DNA of 64,000 bases, taken from contig JAKUTS010000001.1 of the NCBI GenBank assembly GCA_022447925.1, positions 1-64,000 on the forward strand, written 5' to 3'. The stretch's first letter is position 1. Each line of letters starts with the position of its first letter. This document shows, one piece after another, positions 23,560 to 31,722 of the stretch. The position numbers were made by a program, and so were the translations under genes. The notes under the pieces were generated by a model that was not told the DNA's origin, made no database searches, and saw only the letters and a list, made by a program, of their open reading frames with translations. Origin of the DNA: SAR202 cluster bacterium (GTDB taxonomy: Bacteria > Chloroflexota > Dehalococcoidia > Lucifugimonadales > UBA2962).

Positions 23560-26264
23560 TGTTTAAGCTTATTTCATCTTTGCTGGTTACAATTGCCATT
23601 TTGGCAATTGTAACTATTTTTGACGATATGGGCCGGATCGAATCCGAAACAAATCCATTAGATGCACTGGTAATAGACTTTTATCCGTTGCCAGAAGGCC
23701 AATTACCATTAAAAAAGATTATGAAACATCGCATTAAGGTCACTAATTCAGGCACATCGCTACTACACATAGAATTTAGGACAGAAGTAATAGCCCCATA
23801 TCCCATGGTTATCGAGACTGTTACACCTGAGCCAAGTTTTCTTTGGCTTGAACCCGGACAAAGTGAATATATCTATACAAAAATGGATGAGAAATGGGGT
23901 GAGATTCCAGCATTTTTACCGTGGGAAACTAACGAGATAGGAAACCATGACAGAACCTATAGATGGACATTTTCTCATATAGATACAGGCTCGTCTAAAA
24001 CATGGGATATCACCGTGCCCTACACAATAGTTGAGACCAAGCGTCATGTTATGGAGCAGCCAGGCGACAGATCAATCAGTAAAGACACCCCTCTTAGGGG
24101 AGATGGTGTTAGCGGGCCAATTACTTTTGGTGGCATAGTTGTTAATGAAATTGGCGAACCTCTTTCTGGAATGGAGGTTGTTTTGTCTAGCGGTAATTGG
24201 GACACTACAATTTCACAAACTGGCGATGACGGCAGGTTTAGCTTTCAGAATCTTCCAGATAGAGATGATTGGGTAATTTTTGCGCAAACTCCTTCCTTCG
24301 GACTTACTTCATTAATGAGTGATAGCGCATCTTATGAAGACACAAGGCGTGCCCGGGCATTGAGCTTCGCTAAAGAGTCAAGCCAGCAAATAACATTGAC
24401 TCTAGTATCTCCAAAAGCCAAAGCTGACTATCGTCTTCTAAATTATAACGAACCAGACGTCGGTTATTGGAGAGGTGACGTGGATGATGCAGGGACTAAA
24501 ATTTTGCTTATTAATGGAATGGAAAATTGGAGCTCAGATTACCCTCAACAAGAGACTAAATCCTTAGTATCACTATTTACTATGGATGGCGAGCTCGTTT
24601 GGTCTTACAAAATGGGCTGGGAAGGCTGGGGAGTATCATTATCAAACGACGGTAATTATGCAGCGTTTACAACTTCGAATTGTAGTGGCAAAGCCAATAG
24701 GCCGGTTCCCGATGGAGCATGCGGAAAATTTGGTGTTTTAGATGCTTCTGATGGAAGTGAAGTTTGGACAAAAGCAGCCGAAGAAGTCACTGAAACTACA
24801 CATCCTAAGTTGGGAAGTAAGGAAGTTCAGATATCAAATACAAACAAGTATCTGGCTGTTGGTGCAACCGAAGGAACATTCTTGCTTTATGACTTAATAA
24901 CTGGAGAGTTGATTTGGAGTGTTTTTATCAGGGGCCAGGTAAGAGGAATATTATTTGATGAGTCAGATAAATATATTTATGCTGGCTCTGGTGATGGATA
25001 TACATATAAATTGTCAGCTTCTGATGGTTCGGTAATTTGGAAAACTTATAATGGTAGCTGGCCATATCTAGGTGCTTTTAAGTTTTCCAAACAAGGAGAT
25101 CTTCTTGGCGTTGGTGGCAAATACGGTGATCTAGCAATTATTGACACCGAAACCGGCGAACTTGTTTTGTTCAAAGACATGGATGATATAGTTAGCTGGC
25201 TAGACTTTTCACCTGACGGTAAACATTTAGTTGCTGGTGGTGGAGGTCAGTACGCTCTAACCCTTTTTGACATTTACACTGGTGAGAAAATTTGGCATGT
25301 TCCGTTTTTTTCCCATTCAGGCATGTTTACCAAAGACGGTAAATATATTTTGGCAGGGGAAACCTTATTAGATTTATCTGGAAGGGAGATCGGGAATTTT
25401 GCGCTATCGACAACCGGTTGCAGGCCTGGATGTGATGGATTATTCACTTATATATCTGATGACATGACGCGAGTTATAGTCACGCGTAGAGACATGGATC
25501 CTGGAGGAATCGGAATATATTTTTGGGAAGGGCAGTTAACCTCATATAATCCTGGAATAGTGGAATCCGCAGACGGGTCAATGGGATTTGATTTGGACAA
25601 CCCAAAACCAAAATTAGGTGATCCTGAATTAGGCGATCCTGATTTTGATGGTCTTGACAGGAAATTAGGTGATCCTGAATTAGGCGATCCTGATTTTGAT
25701 GGGCCAAAATTGGATATGGTTGAAGGAGAAATGTCTAATCAGAATAATGAACGTTCCCCTTTTGGCACAAACGATCCAAAGATTTTAGAATGCTTAGAAA
25801 TAACTCTAGGATTAGAGCGGTTTAAAGATCTTGCTATTGGGGGCGGAGCTCCTCCGAATCAGAGAGAAAGAGAAGCAATGGGATTTTGTTATCAACCTTT
25901 GGAAGGTATGCCAACTCCAGAGCCTAGGCTTAAACCAGGGGCAACACCAATTGCGACTATAGGGCCAAAGCTTGAGCCTACAGTAGCACCTACAGCAACA
26001 TCCATGCCAGCACCAACGCCTGCAGATACAGCTGCATCTCCTAATCCAACAGCAGTTTCATCCGAGCCGTCATCTGACGAATTAAGTGGCGGAGGATGCA
26101 TGGCTCCCACTAATGGAGCTGGGCAAGTTAATGCAGCATGGATTTTATTGGGTCTGGTCATGCCGGGGTTAGCAGTGCATAGTCGACTTCGTAAAAACAA
26201 GAAAATTGACGGCACTAAATTCACTGACAAGCCAATAAATAATAATGGAGATAAATTGAATTAA
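23559..26264 (+). CDS. Large surface beta-propeller (PQQ/WD-like) protein with candidate Cys-type C-terminal sorting signal
   Basis: A 901-residue exported protein. It has an N-terminal membrane segment (1-20), a beta-sandwich (25-170), a carboxypeptidase-regulatory/CarboxypepD-like domain around 190-290 ('ITFGGIVVNEIGEPLSGMEV'), then a seven-bladed-type propeller of PQQ/WD-like repeats about 290-650 ('DASDGSEVWTKAAE', 'YDLITGELIWSVFIRG', 'SASDGSVIWKTYNGSW'). A duplicated 17-residue acidic repeat (around 690-715) and a Pro/Thr/Ala linker follow. The end is 'SGGGCMAPTNG', a hydrophobic helix and a basic tail 'RLRKNKK'. The Gly-Cys/helix/Arg layout resembles MYXO-CTERM/JDVT-CTERM signals. ATG 23559 overlaps the preceding TGA by one base. 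Ligand unknown. Confidence 0.78.
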   Translation: MFKLISSLLVTIAILAIVTIFDDMGRIESETNPLDALVIDFYPLPEGQLPLKKIMKHRIKVTNSGTSLLHIEFRTEVIAPYPMVIETVTPEPSFLWLEPGQSEYIYTKMDEKWGEIPAFLPWETNEIGNHDRTYRWTFSHIDTGSSKTWDITVPYTIVETKRHVMEQPGDRSISKDTPLRGDGVSGPITFGGIVVNEIGEPLSGMEVVLSSGNWDTTISQTGDDGRFSFQNLPDRDDWVIFAQTPSFGLTSLMSDSASYEDTRRARALSFAKESSQQITLTLVSPKAKADYRLLNYNEPDVGYWRGDVDDAGTKILLINGMENWSSDYPQQETKSLVSLFTMDGELVWSYKMGWEGWGVSLSNDGNYAAFTTSNCSGKANRPVPDGACGKFGVLDASDGSEVWTKAAEEVTETTHPKLGSKEVQISNTNKYLAVGATEGTFLLYDLITGELIWSVFIRGQVRGILFDESDKYIYAGSGDGYTYKLSASDGSVIWKTYNGSWPYLGAFKFSKQGDLLGVGGKYGDLAIIDTETGELVLFKDMDDIVSWLDFSPDGKHLVAGGGGQYALTLFDIYTGEKIWHVPFFSHSGMFTKDGKYILAGETLLDLSGREIGNFALSTTGCRPGCDGLFTYISDDMTRVIVTRRDMDPGGIGIYFWEGQLTSYNPGIVESADGSMGFDLDNPKPKLGDPELGDPDFDGLDRKLGDPELGDPDFDGPKLDMVEGEMSNQNNERSPFGTNDPKILECLEITLGLERFKDLAIGGGAPPNQREREAMGFCYQPLEGMPTPEPRLKPGATPIATIGPKLEPTVAPTATSMPAPTPADTAASPNPTAVSSEPSSDELSGGGCMAPTNGAGQVNAAWILLGLVMPGLAVHSRLRKNKKIDGTKFTDKPINNNGDKLN
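25611..25702 (+). repeat. In-frame 51-bp tandem repeat inside the propeller protein gene
   Basis: A 41-bp unit (25611-25651) recurs without change at 25662-25702, period 51 bp (17 codons). It encodes 'KLGDPELGDPDFDG', itself built of two GDP-containing halves. The perfect DNA identity points to recent duplication or slippage. Confidence 0.9.
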
Positions 26265-26518
26265 TGACTGGTAAACTGGAATACGCTTTTACTGTGCGAA
26301 CAATTGAATTAGAAAAAGGGTTGGCTAATTCGGCTGAGAGTGAGATTACTTTAAAGCTAGGTTCAGAACTTGCGCAATTAGCTGAGACGCTAAGTAATGG
26401 TTTAGAGGATATGCACGGAGGTAATTGGAAAGTTGTGTCTCATGACACCCTAAAACTGGATGACAAACTTGTTATATCAGTTTTAGTCAGTAGGCCTGCT
26501 AGTTCCGAAAAGGCCTAG
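26264..26518 (+). CDS. Hypothetical protein, 84 aa
   Basis: I do not recognise a family. The ATG overlaps the previous TAA (TAATG), so translation is coupled to the propeller gene. The 84 residues contain alternating strand and helix ('LEYAFTVRTIELEKG', 'ITLKLGSELAQLAETL', 'WKVVSHDTLKLDDKLVISVL') and have no signal or membrane segment. The pattern could fit a small ferredoxin-like alpha/beta fold, but that is a guess. The next gene begins directly after its stop. Confidence 0.55.
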   Translation: MTGKLEYAFTVRTIELEKGLANSAESEITLKLGSELAQLAETLSNGLEDMHGGNWKVVSHDTLKLDDKLVISVLVSRPASSEKA

Positions 26519-26683
26519 TTGAGCTTGAATCGCCCTAATTGGTACAAAGAACATCCAGCGGCGTGTACTTGTTTGTCTTGTGCAGAAAAGAAACTTATCA
26601 AAAATCAACACGGTAAAGTGGGCCGTAATGAAAAATGCCCTTGCGGAAGCGACAAAAAGTATAAGAAATGCCATGGAAATTAA
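26519..26683 (+). CDS. Small SEC-C motif zinc protein, 54 aa
   Basis: This gene is below the usual length limit for gene calling. TTG at 26519 follows the preceding TAG with no gap. The 54 residues end with '[20 protein letters not shown]', a clear SEC-C motif (C-P-C-G-S-x5-K-K-C-H) as found at the C-terminus of SecA, where it binds zinc. An extra C-x-C-x2-C ('CTCLSC') upstream may bind a second metal. Free-standing SEC-C proteins are common and mostly without known function. It is the third gene of a tightly packed run after the surface propeller protein. Confidence 0.85.
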   Translation: MSLNRPNWYKEHPAACTCLSCAEKKLIKNQHGKVGRNEKCPCGSDKKYKKCHGN

Positions 26684-26740
26684 TGGAATCACCGTTCAGC
26701 AAAAATTAAATTCACTAAAATGAGTAATTAAGAGGTAGTT

Positions 26741-26866
26741 ATGGATGGCTTAACAATCACCATCATTCTATTGTTACTGGTTTTTATAGTTTTATGGTTT
26801 CTTATACCGTTTTTGGTTAATAGGATATTAGCCAAAGTTTTCAGTAAACTGGAACGTGAAGAGTAA
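26741..26866 (+). CDS. Small single-span membrane protein, 41 aa
   Basis: A 41-residue open frame with AGAGGT six bases before the ATG. Residues 4-27 are hydrophobic ('LTIIIL'-like run, 'LLVFIVLWFLIPFLV') and the last twelve are charged ('KVFSKLEREE'), so a single membrane helix with a cytoplasmic acidic-basic tail is likely. No family can be named. The good ribosome site and codon usage like the neighbours support it as real. Confidence 0.55.
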   Translation: MDGLTITIILLLLVFIVLWFLIPFLVNRILAKVFSKLEREE

Positions 26867-26904
26867 GCCTGTCAGATTATGTAAAGAATTGAACGGATAT
26901 AGGC

Positions 26905-27321
26905 TTGCTTAAACAGTCAGACAAGAATCGGGTTATTTTCTTCGACGGATATTGCAATTTATGTAGTTTCTCGATTGATTTCATATCAGCAAAAAATACA
27001 GAAAGTTCATTCACTTTTGTGCCTTTAAAGAGCAAATTGGCTTTGGGCCTACTTACTCAGAATGGATATTCTGTTGAAAAGATAAAAACCTTGGAAAACG
27101 TAGTCTACCTCCGACGAGGCCAGTTAATGGTCAAATCCGACGCAATTTTGGCTATATTATTTGATCTAGGTGGTATCTACAGGCTCAGTTATGTTTTATA
27201 TTTGCTCCCAACCTTTATCAGAAACGAAATATATAATTTCATTGCTAAAAAGAGATATCAATGGTTTGGTAAAAGACAAACTTGTAAATTACCCGTATCT
27301 GATCAATCACAAGAGGAATAA
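26905..27321 (+). CDS. DCC-family thiol-disulfide oxidoreductase-like protein (DUF393)
   Basis: A 138-residue protein with the DUF393/DCC signature D-G-x-C-x-L-C at the N-terminus ('FFDGYCNLCSFSID'), a predicted thioredoxin-like redox site, followed by 'FVPLKSKLA' and a hydrophobic C-terminal part with 'YRLSYVLYLLPTFIRNEIYNFIAKKRY', typical of the family. Its physiological partner is unknown. The start is TTG at 26905. Confidence 0.83.
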   Translation: MLKQSDKNRVIFFDGYCNLCSFSIDFISAKNTESSFTFVPLKSKLALGLLTQNGYSVEKIKTLENVVYLRRGQLMVKSDAILAILFDLGGIYRLSYVLYLLPTFIRNEIYNFIAKKRYQWFGKRQTCKLPVSDQSQEE

Positions 27322-27379
27322 TAACAATGAGTTGTGGTATTTTGATGAAAACACTATTAGATGACTGGGAGGTCAAAAC

Positions 27380-27793
27380 ATGTCAAAAGCAGAAAAAATC
27401 GGCTCGATTAAGGCGGTTGCAACAGCAAGAGCTTTAACAGCAAATGGAACCAATCCTGTATTTGAAGTGACAGCAACAACTGGACAAGGGACTTTGGTGG
27501 GAGCACAAATAGTAGAAATGATGGCTACTTATGAAGCTGAAATGGGGCCTGACGGAATACTTCTCGGAGAATGCCCAAACTCTGGTATCGTTATTGCTGC
27601 TGATGGAGTCGCAACTTTTAGAGCTACCGGCACCGGCACTTTTACAGAAGATGGAGGCTCTACTTTCAAAGGGGTATGTTATTTTCAAACGTCAGCCCCA
27701 TCACTTTCGAAGTTGAATGGAGCGGCAGTTATTTATGATTGGGACGTGGATGCTGAAGGTAACGCCGCGTGGGAGCTTTGGGAGTGGAAGTAA
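27380..27793 (+). CDS. Hypothetical beta-rich protein, 137 aa
   Basis: I do not recognise a named family. GGGAGGT lies seven bases before the ATG, which supports expression. The 137 residues are mainly beta: 'NPVFEVTATTGQGTLVGAQI', 'GIVIAADGVATFRATGTGTF', 'STFKGVCYFQTSAP', and a final 'AVIYDWDVDAEGNAAWELWEWK'. The alternating beta pattern and the ending resemble a small barrel of the DUF3224/allene-oxide-cyclase kind, but no motif fixes this. No signal peptide. It is the last AT-rich gene before the GC-richer island. Confidence 0.6.
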   Translation: MSKAEKIGSIKAVATARALTANGTNPVFEVTATTGQGTLVGAQIVEMMATYEAEMGPDGILLGECPNSGIVIAADGVATFRATGTGTFTEDGGSTFKGVCYFQTSAPSLSKLNGAAVIYDWDVDAEGNAAWELWEWK

Positions 27794-27850
27794 GCATAGC
27801 TCATAGAAAGTTGAATATTTAATTAAAATCCTAACAAAGGTGTACAACAT

Positions 27851-28672
27851 ATGCGTATGCGGAGTAAAACTGCCATCATTACTGGTGCCGCCACAGGCCT
27901 TAAGGGGGAAATCAGAGGAATAGGTGGCGCAACAGCCTGGGCCTTCGTACGCGAGGGAGCAACCGTATATTTGGCCGACATCAACGATGAGTTGGGTGAG
28001 CGGACTGCTGCACAGATTCGTGAGACTGGGGGATCGGCACACTATGTCCATCTCGATGTGACCGACGAGGCTTTGTGGCAAAACACAATTGACTCTATAG
28101 TAAAAGCTGAAGGAGCTTTAGATGTGCTGGTAAACAACGCTGGCACTGGCCGTGATTACGACGGCGACTACACCGACCCCGATGGCCCTCAGAATGCTGA
28201 GGAGGCTTTGAAAGTTGAGTTCACTACGGTTGAAGGGCTGGATCGCCAACTGGGAGTACATGTCCGAGGAGCGATGCTGGGCATGAAATACGCCATCCCC
28301 GAGATGCGAAAGCGCGGTGGAGGGTCGATCATAAACGTCTCGTCGATTCATGGAATTGTCGGGGTCGATACGATCACGTCATACTCGACGGCGAAGGCAG
28401 GAATGCGGCATATGTCAAAGACGGTGGCTATCCAATATGCAAGTGAGAATATCAGGGTGAATTCCGTGCATCCTGGCTATACCAAGACACCAGCGGCTTT
28501 ACCACTTTTCACCGATCCCGAGCTGTATGCAGACCGCACCTCGCAGATTCCAATGGGCCGGTATGCCGAGTCCGAGGAGATCGCGAATAGCATCCTGTTT
28601 TTGGCTTCGGACGAGTCGTCTTACATTACTGGTGCAGAGCTGGTTATTGATGGGGGGCACAACGCCCAATGA
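27851..28672 (+). CDS. SDR family oxidoreductase with insertion in the glycine-rich loop (first of a tandem pair)
   Basis: A 273-residue SDR with 'LDVLVNNAG', 'NVSSIHG', the Tyr/Lys of 'SYSTAKAGMRHM' and the ending 'GAELVIDGG'. The cofactor loop is odd: instead of TG-x3-G-I-G it reads 'TGAATGLKGEIRGIGGATA', an insertion of about eight residues between the first and last glycines. The next gene has the same insertion. Residues about 92-125 are a second insertion ('GRDYDGDYTDPDGPQNAEEA'). AAAGGTG precedes the ATG. The DNA is clearly richer in G and C than the flanks, and it starts a block that includes the following SDR, a PLP enzyme and a kelch gene. Confidence 0.83.
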   Translation: MRMRSKTAIITGAATGLKGEIRGIGGATAWAFVREGATVYLADINDELGERTAAQIRETGGSAHYVHLDVTDEALWQNTIDSIVKAEGALDVLVNNAGTGRDYDGDYTDPDGPQNAEEALKVEFTTVEGLDRQLGVHVRGAMLGMKYAIPEMRKRGGGSIINVSSIHGIVGVDTITSYSTAKAGMRHMSKTVAIQYASENIRVNSVHPGYTKTPAALPLFTDPELYADRTSQIPMGRYAESEEIANSILFLASDESSYITGAELVIDGGHNAQ

Positions 28673-29445
28673 ACGAACGACTCGCTGGAAAAGTGGTGTT
28701 AATCACCGGTGGCGCAAACGGCCTGGATGGACAGTTGATGGGTTTCGGGGGAGCATTCGCTCGCACTGCTGCGAGAGAAGGAGCCTCGGTCGTTATAACC
28801 GATGTCGACGAAAAAAATGGCCAACTGACAGCGTCACAGATTGAAGACAGTGGATCGAAAGCCCTGTTTGCTCGTCTAGACGTTACCAAATCTGCTGAAT
28901 GGCAGGCGGCAATCTTGGTAGCACAGGATGCCTATGGGCGTTTGGATGTGCTGGTGAACAACGCTGGGATTCTAGCCGCGTTCGATGTGGAGCATACTTC
29001 GGAAGAGGATTGGGAGCGAGTGCTAGCAGTGCACGCGACGGGAGCTTTTTTGGGCACGAAGTACGTTGCGCCGGTCATGCGGCAAACTGGTGGCGGGTCA
29101 ATAGTGAACATCTCCTCGATTGCTGCGATGGTGGGCAACCCCAGCAGCACGGCGTACGCGACGGCAAAAGGCGCGATTCGCTCGTTTACCAAGTCGGCTG
29201 CTATCCAGCTTGCCGGGGATGGCATACGAGTGAACTCTCTCCACCCCGGGTTCGCCGACACACCGTTCACAGTCGATTCGCTCGGAGATCCGGCTGTTCT
29301 GAAACGCAGGCTAAGTGGAATACCAATGGGCCGCCTAGCGACGGCACAAGAGGTGGCCAATGCCATCCTCTTTTTGGCTTCGGACGAGTCCTCTTACGTC
29401 ACCGGTGCAGAGCTGGTCGTAGATGGGGGGTGTTTGGCCCAGTGA
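28669..29445 (+). CDS. SDR family oxidoreductase with insertion in the glycine-rich loop (second of a tandem pair)
   Basis: A 258-residue SDR with 'LDVLVNNAGILAAF', 'NISSIAA', the Tyr/Lys of 'AYATAKGA' and 'GAELVVDGG'. Its loop reads 'TGGANGLDGQLMGFGGAFA', with the same insertion as the preceding gene. The last ~25 codons of the two genes are nearly identical at DNA level ('FLASDESSY' plus 'TGAELV'), so they are tandem duplicates or have exchanged sequence. The ATG overlaps the previous TGA (ATGA). The PLP enzyme gene starts five bases downstream. Substrate unknown. Confidence 0.84.
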   Translation: MNERLAGKVVLITGGANGLDGQLMGFGGAFARTAAREGASVVITDVDEKNGQLTASQIEDSGSKALFARLDVTKSAEWQAAILVAQDAYGRLDVLVNNAGILAAFDVEHTSEEDWERVLAVHATGAFLGTKYVAPVMRQTGGGSIVNISSIAAMVGNPSSTAYATAKGAIRSFTKSAAIQLAGDGIRVNSLHPGFADTPFTVDSLGDPAVLKRRLSGIPMGRLATAQEVANAILFLASDESSYVTGAELVVDGGCLAQ

Positions 29446-29450
29446 TTCAG

Positions 29451-30479
29451 ATGCCGCCAATGAGTCGCCAACAACTCCGCTCACGTCTAGACACACTTCC
29501 CAGGGTGAGGATTGCAACGATACCTACACCTCTACAAGAGGCTGAAAATCTGTCGCGGGAACTGGGGGTGCGAATCCTTATCAAACGAGATGATCTGACC
29601 GGTCTCGTATTAGGAGGCAATAAGGTCAGGCACATGGATTTCTGCATGGCGGATGCAATTGAAAAAGGGGCCGATGTTTCCATACATGTTTACGGTTTGA
29701 CCAATAACTCCCGCATTATTGGGGCTGCATCTAAGAAAGTTGGCATGGACTACATTTGTATCGCGACTGGTAGCTACGGATCTATTGACCTTAAAGGCAG
29801 GCCGTTTCAGGGTAATTTGCTGATTCAAGATCTTTTAGGAGCCGACATTCGTTTGCTTGATACTACTGACAAGGACGAGATTTCAGGCTATGTAGAGGGC
29901 ATCGAGAATCAGCTAAGAAACGAAGGTCTAACACCTTACAACCATGTCAAAGAGCACATGTCCCGTTCTTCGGCCGTGATTTCTTATATTGACGCCACTC
30001 TTGAGATAGCTAGCCAATTGGATACGATAAACGTCGATCAGGTGAAGATCTATATCGCCAGTGGCGGAGGCCTGGGTGGCCTGCAAATTGGCGCGGCAGC
30101 ATTAGGATTGCCTTGGGAGATACTTGGCGTTCTTATTGGCACTCCGGAAGAATCGTTTGCCGATGTAGTGGGCTGGTCAAACAACGCCCTGAAACACATG
30201 GGATTTGACCAACGCATGGCTTGGGAAGATGTGGTGCAGACAGCCGATTACATCGGCCCTGGATATGGCCGTATAAGCCCTGCCTGTACAGAAGCGATAC
30301 AAATGGCGGCCGAATTAGAGGGGCTACTTCTCGACCCCGTCCATACGGGTAAGGTGATGGCCGGCATTATTGATCACGCTCGGTCCGGCGTCATTCGTCA
30401 GGGTCAGACAGTATTGTTTATCCATACAGGCGGGCTGCCTGACCTGTTCTACTTCGCCGAGGAGCTACAAAGGTCCTAG
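29451..30479 (+). CDS. PLP-dependent ACC deaminase/D-cysteine desulfhydrase family protein
   Basis: A 342-residue fold-type II PLP enzyme. The Schiff-base lysine is K58 in 'LVLGGNKVRHMDF'; 'YGLTNNSRIIGAASKK' follows, then a glycine-rich phosphate loop 'IASGGGLGGLQIG', and the C-terminal 'FIHTGGLPDLF' is diagnostic. The family includes 1-aminocyclopropane-1-carboxylate deaminase and D-cysteine desulfhydrase; residues that separate the two are not assigned here, so both remain open. The open frame extends far upstream (to 28899) across the preceding SDR gene in another frame, but the family similarity begins at ATG 29451. Co-transcription with the two SDRs is likely. Confidence 0.84.
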   Translation: MPPMSRQQLRSRLDTLPRVRIATIPTPLQEAENLSRELGVRILIKRDDLTGLVLGGNKVRHMDFCMADAIEKGADVSIHVYGLTNNSRIIGAASKKVGMDYICIATGSYGSIDLKGRPFQGNLLIQDLLGADIRLLDTTDKDEISGYVEGIENQLRNEGLTPYNHVKEHMSRSSAVISYIDATLEIASQLDTINVDQVKIYIASGGGLGGLQIGAAALGLPWEILGVLIGTPEESFADVVGWSNNALKHMGFDQRMAWEDVVQTADYIGPGYGRISPACTEAIQMAAELEGLLLDPVHTGKVMAGIIDHARSGVIRQGQTVLFIHTGGLPDLFYFAEELQRS

Positions 30480-30537
30480 ATCGGTTTCGGTTGCGTGGGC
30501 GTTGAGAGTTTACATACTGCCTGATTGGTCAATAACT

Positions 30538-31722
30538 CTAATCGATCATCTCGGATGAGGCGAGAATTCCGTCAGCTCCTATGCCGCCGAAAGTGACGAT
30601 CCGACCATTTGACAGGAGCAAAGTGAAGTGGCGATAACGACCGATATTAAGGGAGCTGCTGGTGCTCCACGTGCCGGCAACTGGATCGTAGATTTCGCTC
30701 CCTGCAATATTGCCTAGTCCTCCGGTTACAAACACTCTTCCGTCTTGCAGAAGGGTGGCTTGATGCTCAGCTCTTGCAATCTCTGTCTCACCTGCGCTGG
30801 ACCACGCATCGGCAACTGGATCATATAGTGCTGCGGTCATCTTCTTACCCCTGCCTCCTATGACCAGAACCCGGCCGTCCTCCAATAACGTAGCTGTGTG
30901 GAAGGACCTAGAAACCGTCATTGGTGCCGCCTCAACCCAAGTGTCGGCGCTGGCGTCATAAATTTCCACAGTCTTGGAATAAGGACCGTCTTCCTTGCCG
31001 CCACCAGTCACTAGAACCCTGCCGTCTGACAGCAAAGTAACGGTGTGATTGATCCGTTTTTCAGACATTGGTGCCGCCTCAATCCAGGTGTCACTGCCGG
31101 CGTCATAAATCTCGCTTTTCTCAAGAGTACCGATCATTTTGCCGTCCATTTTGCCTCCGACTACCATTACCCTGCCATCCGGCAGCCTGACAGCTCCCAT
31201 ACCATCACGGGTTCGAGCCATGGGCGAAACGGTCGTCCATGTACCTTGCGTTGGATCCCATATCTCTGCAGTGTCAGTCGTAAATTTAGTTGGCAACAGT
31301 CCGCCCGCCACCAACACGCGACCATCCTCTAACTCCACCATGGCAGGAGAGCGGCGACCCTCCGCCATCGAACCAGTTGAGGCCCACTCGAGGGTCTCGG
31401 GGTCGAGGAGCTCTGCTGTCTCGTGCATGGTGGCAATCAAAGTGCCAATACCCAAGCCACGTCCCCCCACGGCTAGCACCCTACCGTCGATGAGCAAGAG
31501 GGCAGAATACCGCTCCCTCTTCGCCATCATGTCTGAAGAGGTGACGAATTCGCCTAGATCCATAGACACCTCAACAGCATCCTCAATGGGAGCCTCATCC
31601 TGAGCGGAAACGGAAGAATCTCCTCTTGGTTGCGCAGCATCAGAATCGGAGCTTGCGCTTTCAGAAGAGCAAGCTATCGCAAGTATTGTGATTAATAATC
31701 CTATTAGTATTGTCTTAAACAT
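30538..31722 (-). CDS. Kelch-repeat lipoprotein (GC-rich island copy)
   Basis: A 394-residue exported protein. An N-terminal signal 'MFKTILIGLLITILAIAC' ends in a probable lipid-attachment cysteine, followed by a Ser/Asp-rich spacer and about six kelch repeats forming one beta-propeller. The repeating core is 'LLxDGRVLVxGGxG...xEIYDPxxxTWxxxxxM'. Kelch lipoproteins are likely outer-surface binding proteins; no catalytic residues are visible. The start is ATG 31722 (AGAGAG 6-8 bases upstream) rather than the longer frame to 31758. It converges on the PLP gene. It is a paralogue of those at 37.7 and 43.3 kb, but its G+C is higher than theirs. Confidence 0.86.
   Translation of the reverse strand: MFKTILIGLLITILAIACSSESASSDSDAAQPRGDSSVSAQDEAPIEDAVEVSMDLGEFVTSSDMMAKRERYSALLLIDGRVLAVGGRGLGIGTLIATMHETAELLDPETLEWASTGSMAEGRRSPAMVELEDGRVLVAGGLLPTKFTTDTAEIWDPTQGTWTTVSPMARTRDGMGAVRLPDGRVMVVGGKMDGKMIGTLEKSEIYDAGSDTWIEAAPMSEKRINHTVTLLSDGRVLVTGGGKEDGPYSKTVEIYDASADTWVEAAPMTVSRSFHTATLLEDGRVLVIGGRGKKMTAALYDPVADAWSSAGETEIARAEHQATLLQDGRVFVTGGLGNIAGSEIYDPVAGTWSTSSSLNIGRYRHFTLLLSNGRIVTFGGIGADGILASSEMID

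Noticed and set aside
25611-25702. Short repeats as a possible CRISPR array
   Set aside because: Only two copies, in frame within a coding gene, with a 10-bp spacer; no cas genes.
28899-29450. N-terminal 184-residue extension of the ACC-deaminase-like frame
   Set aside because: It runs out of frame across the preceding SDR gene, has Cys/Arg/Gly-rich content of an unconstrained frame, and family similarity begins only at ATG 29451.
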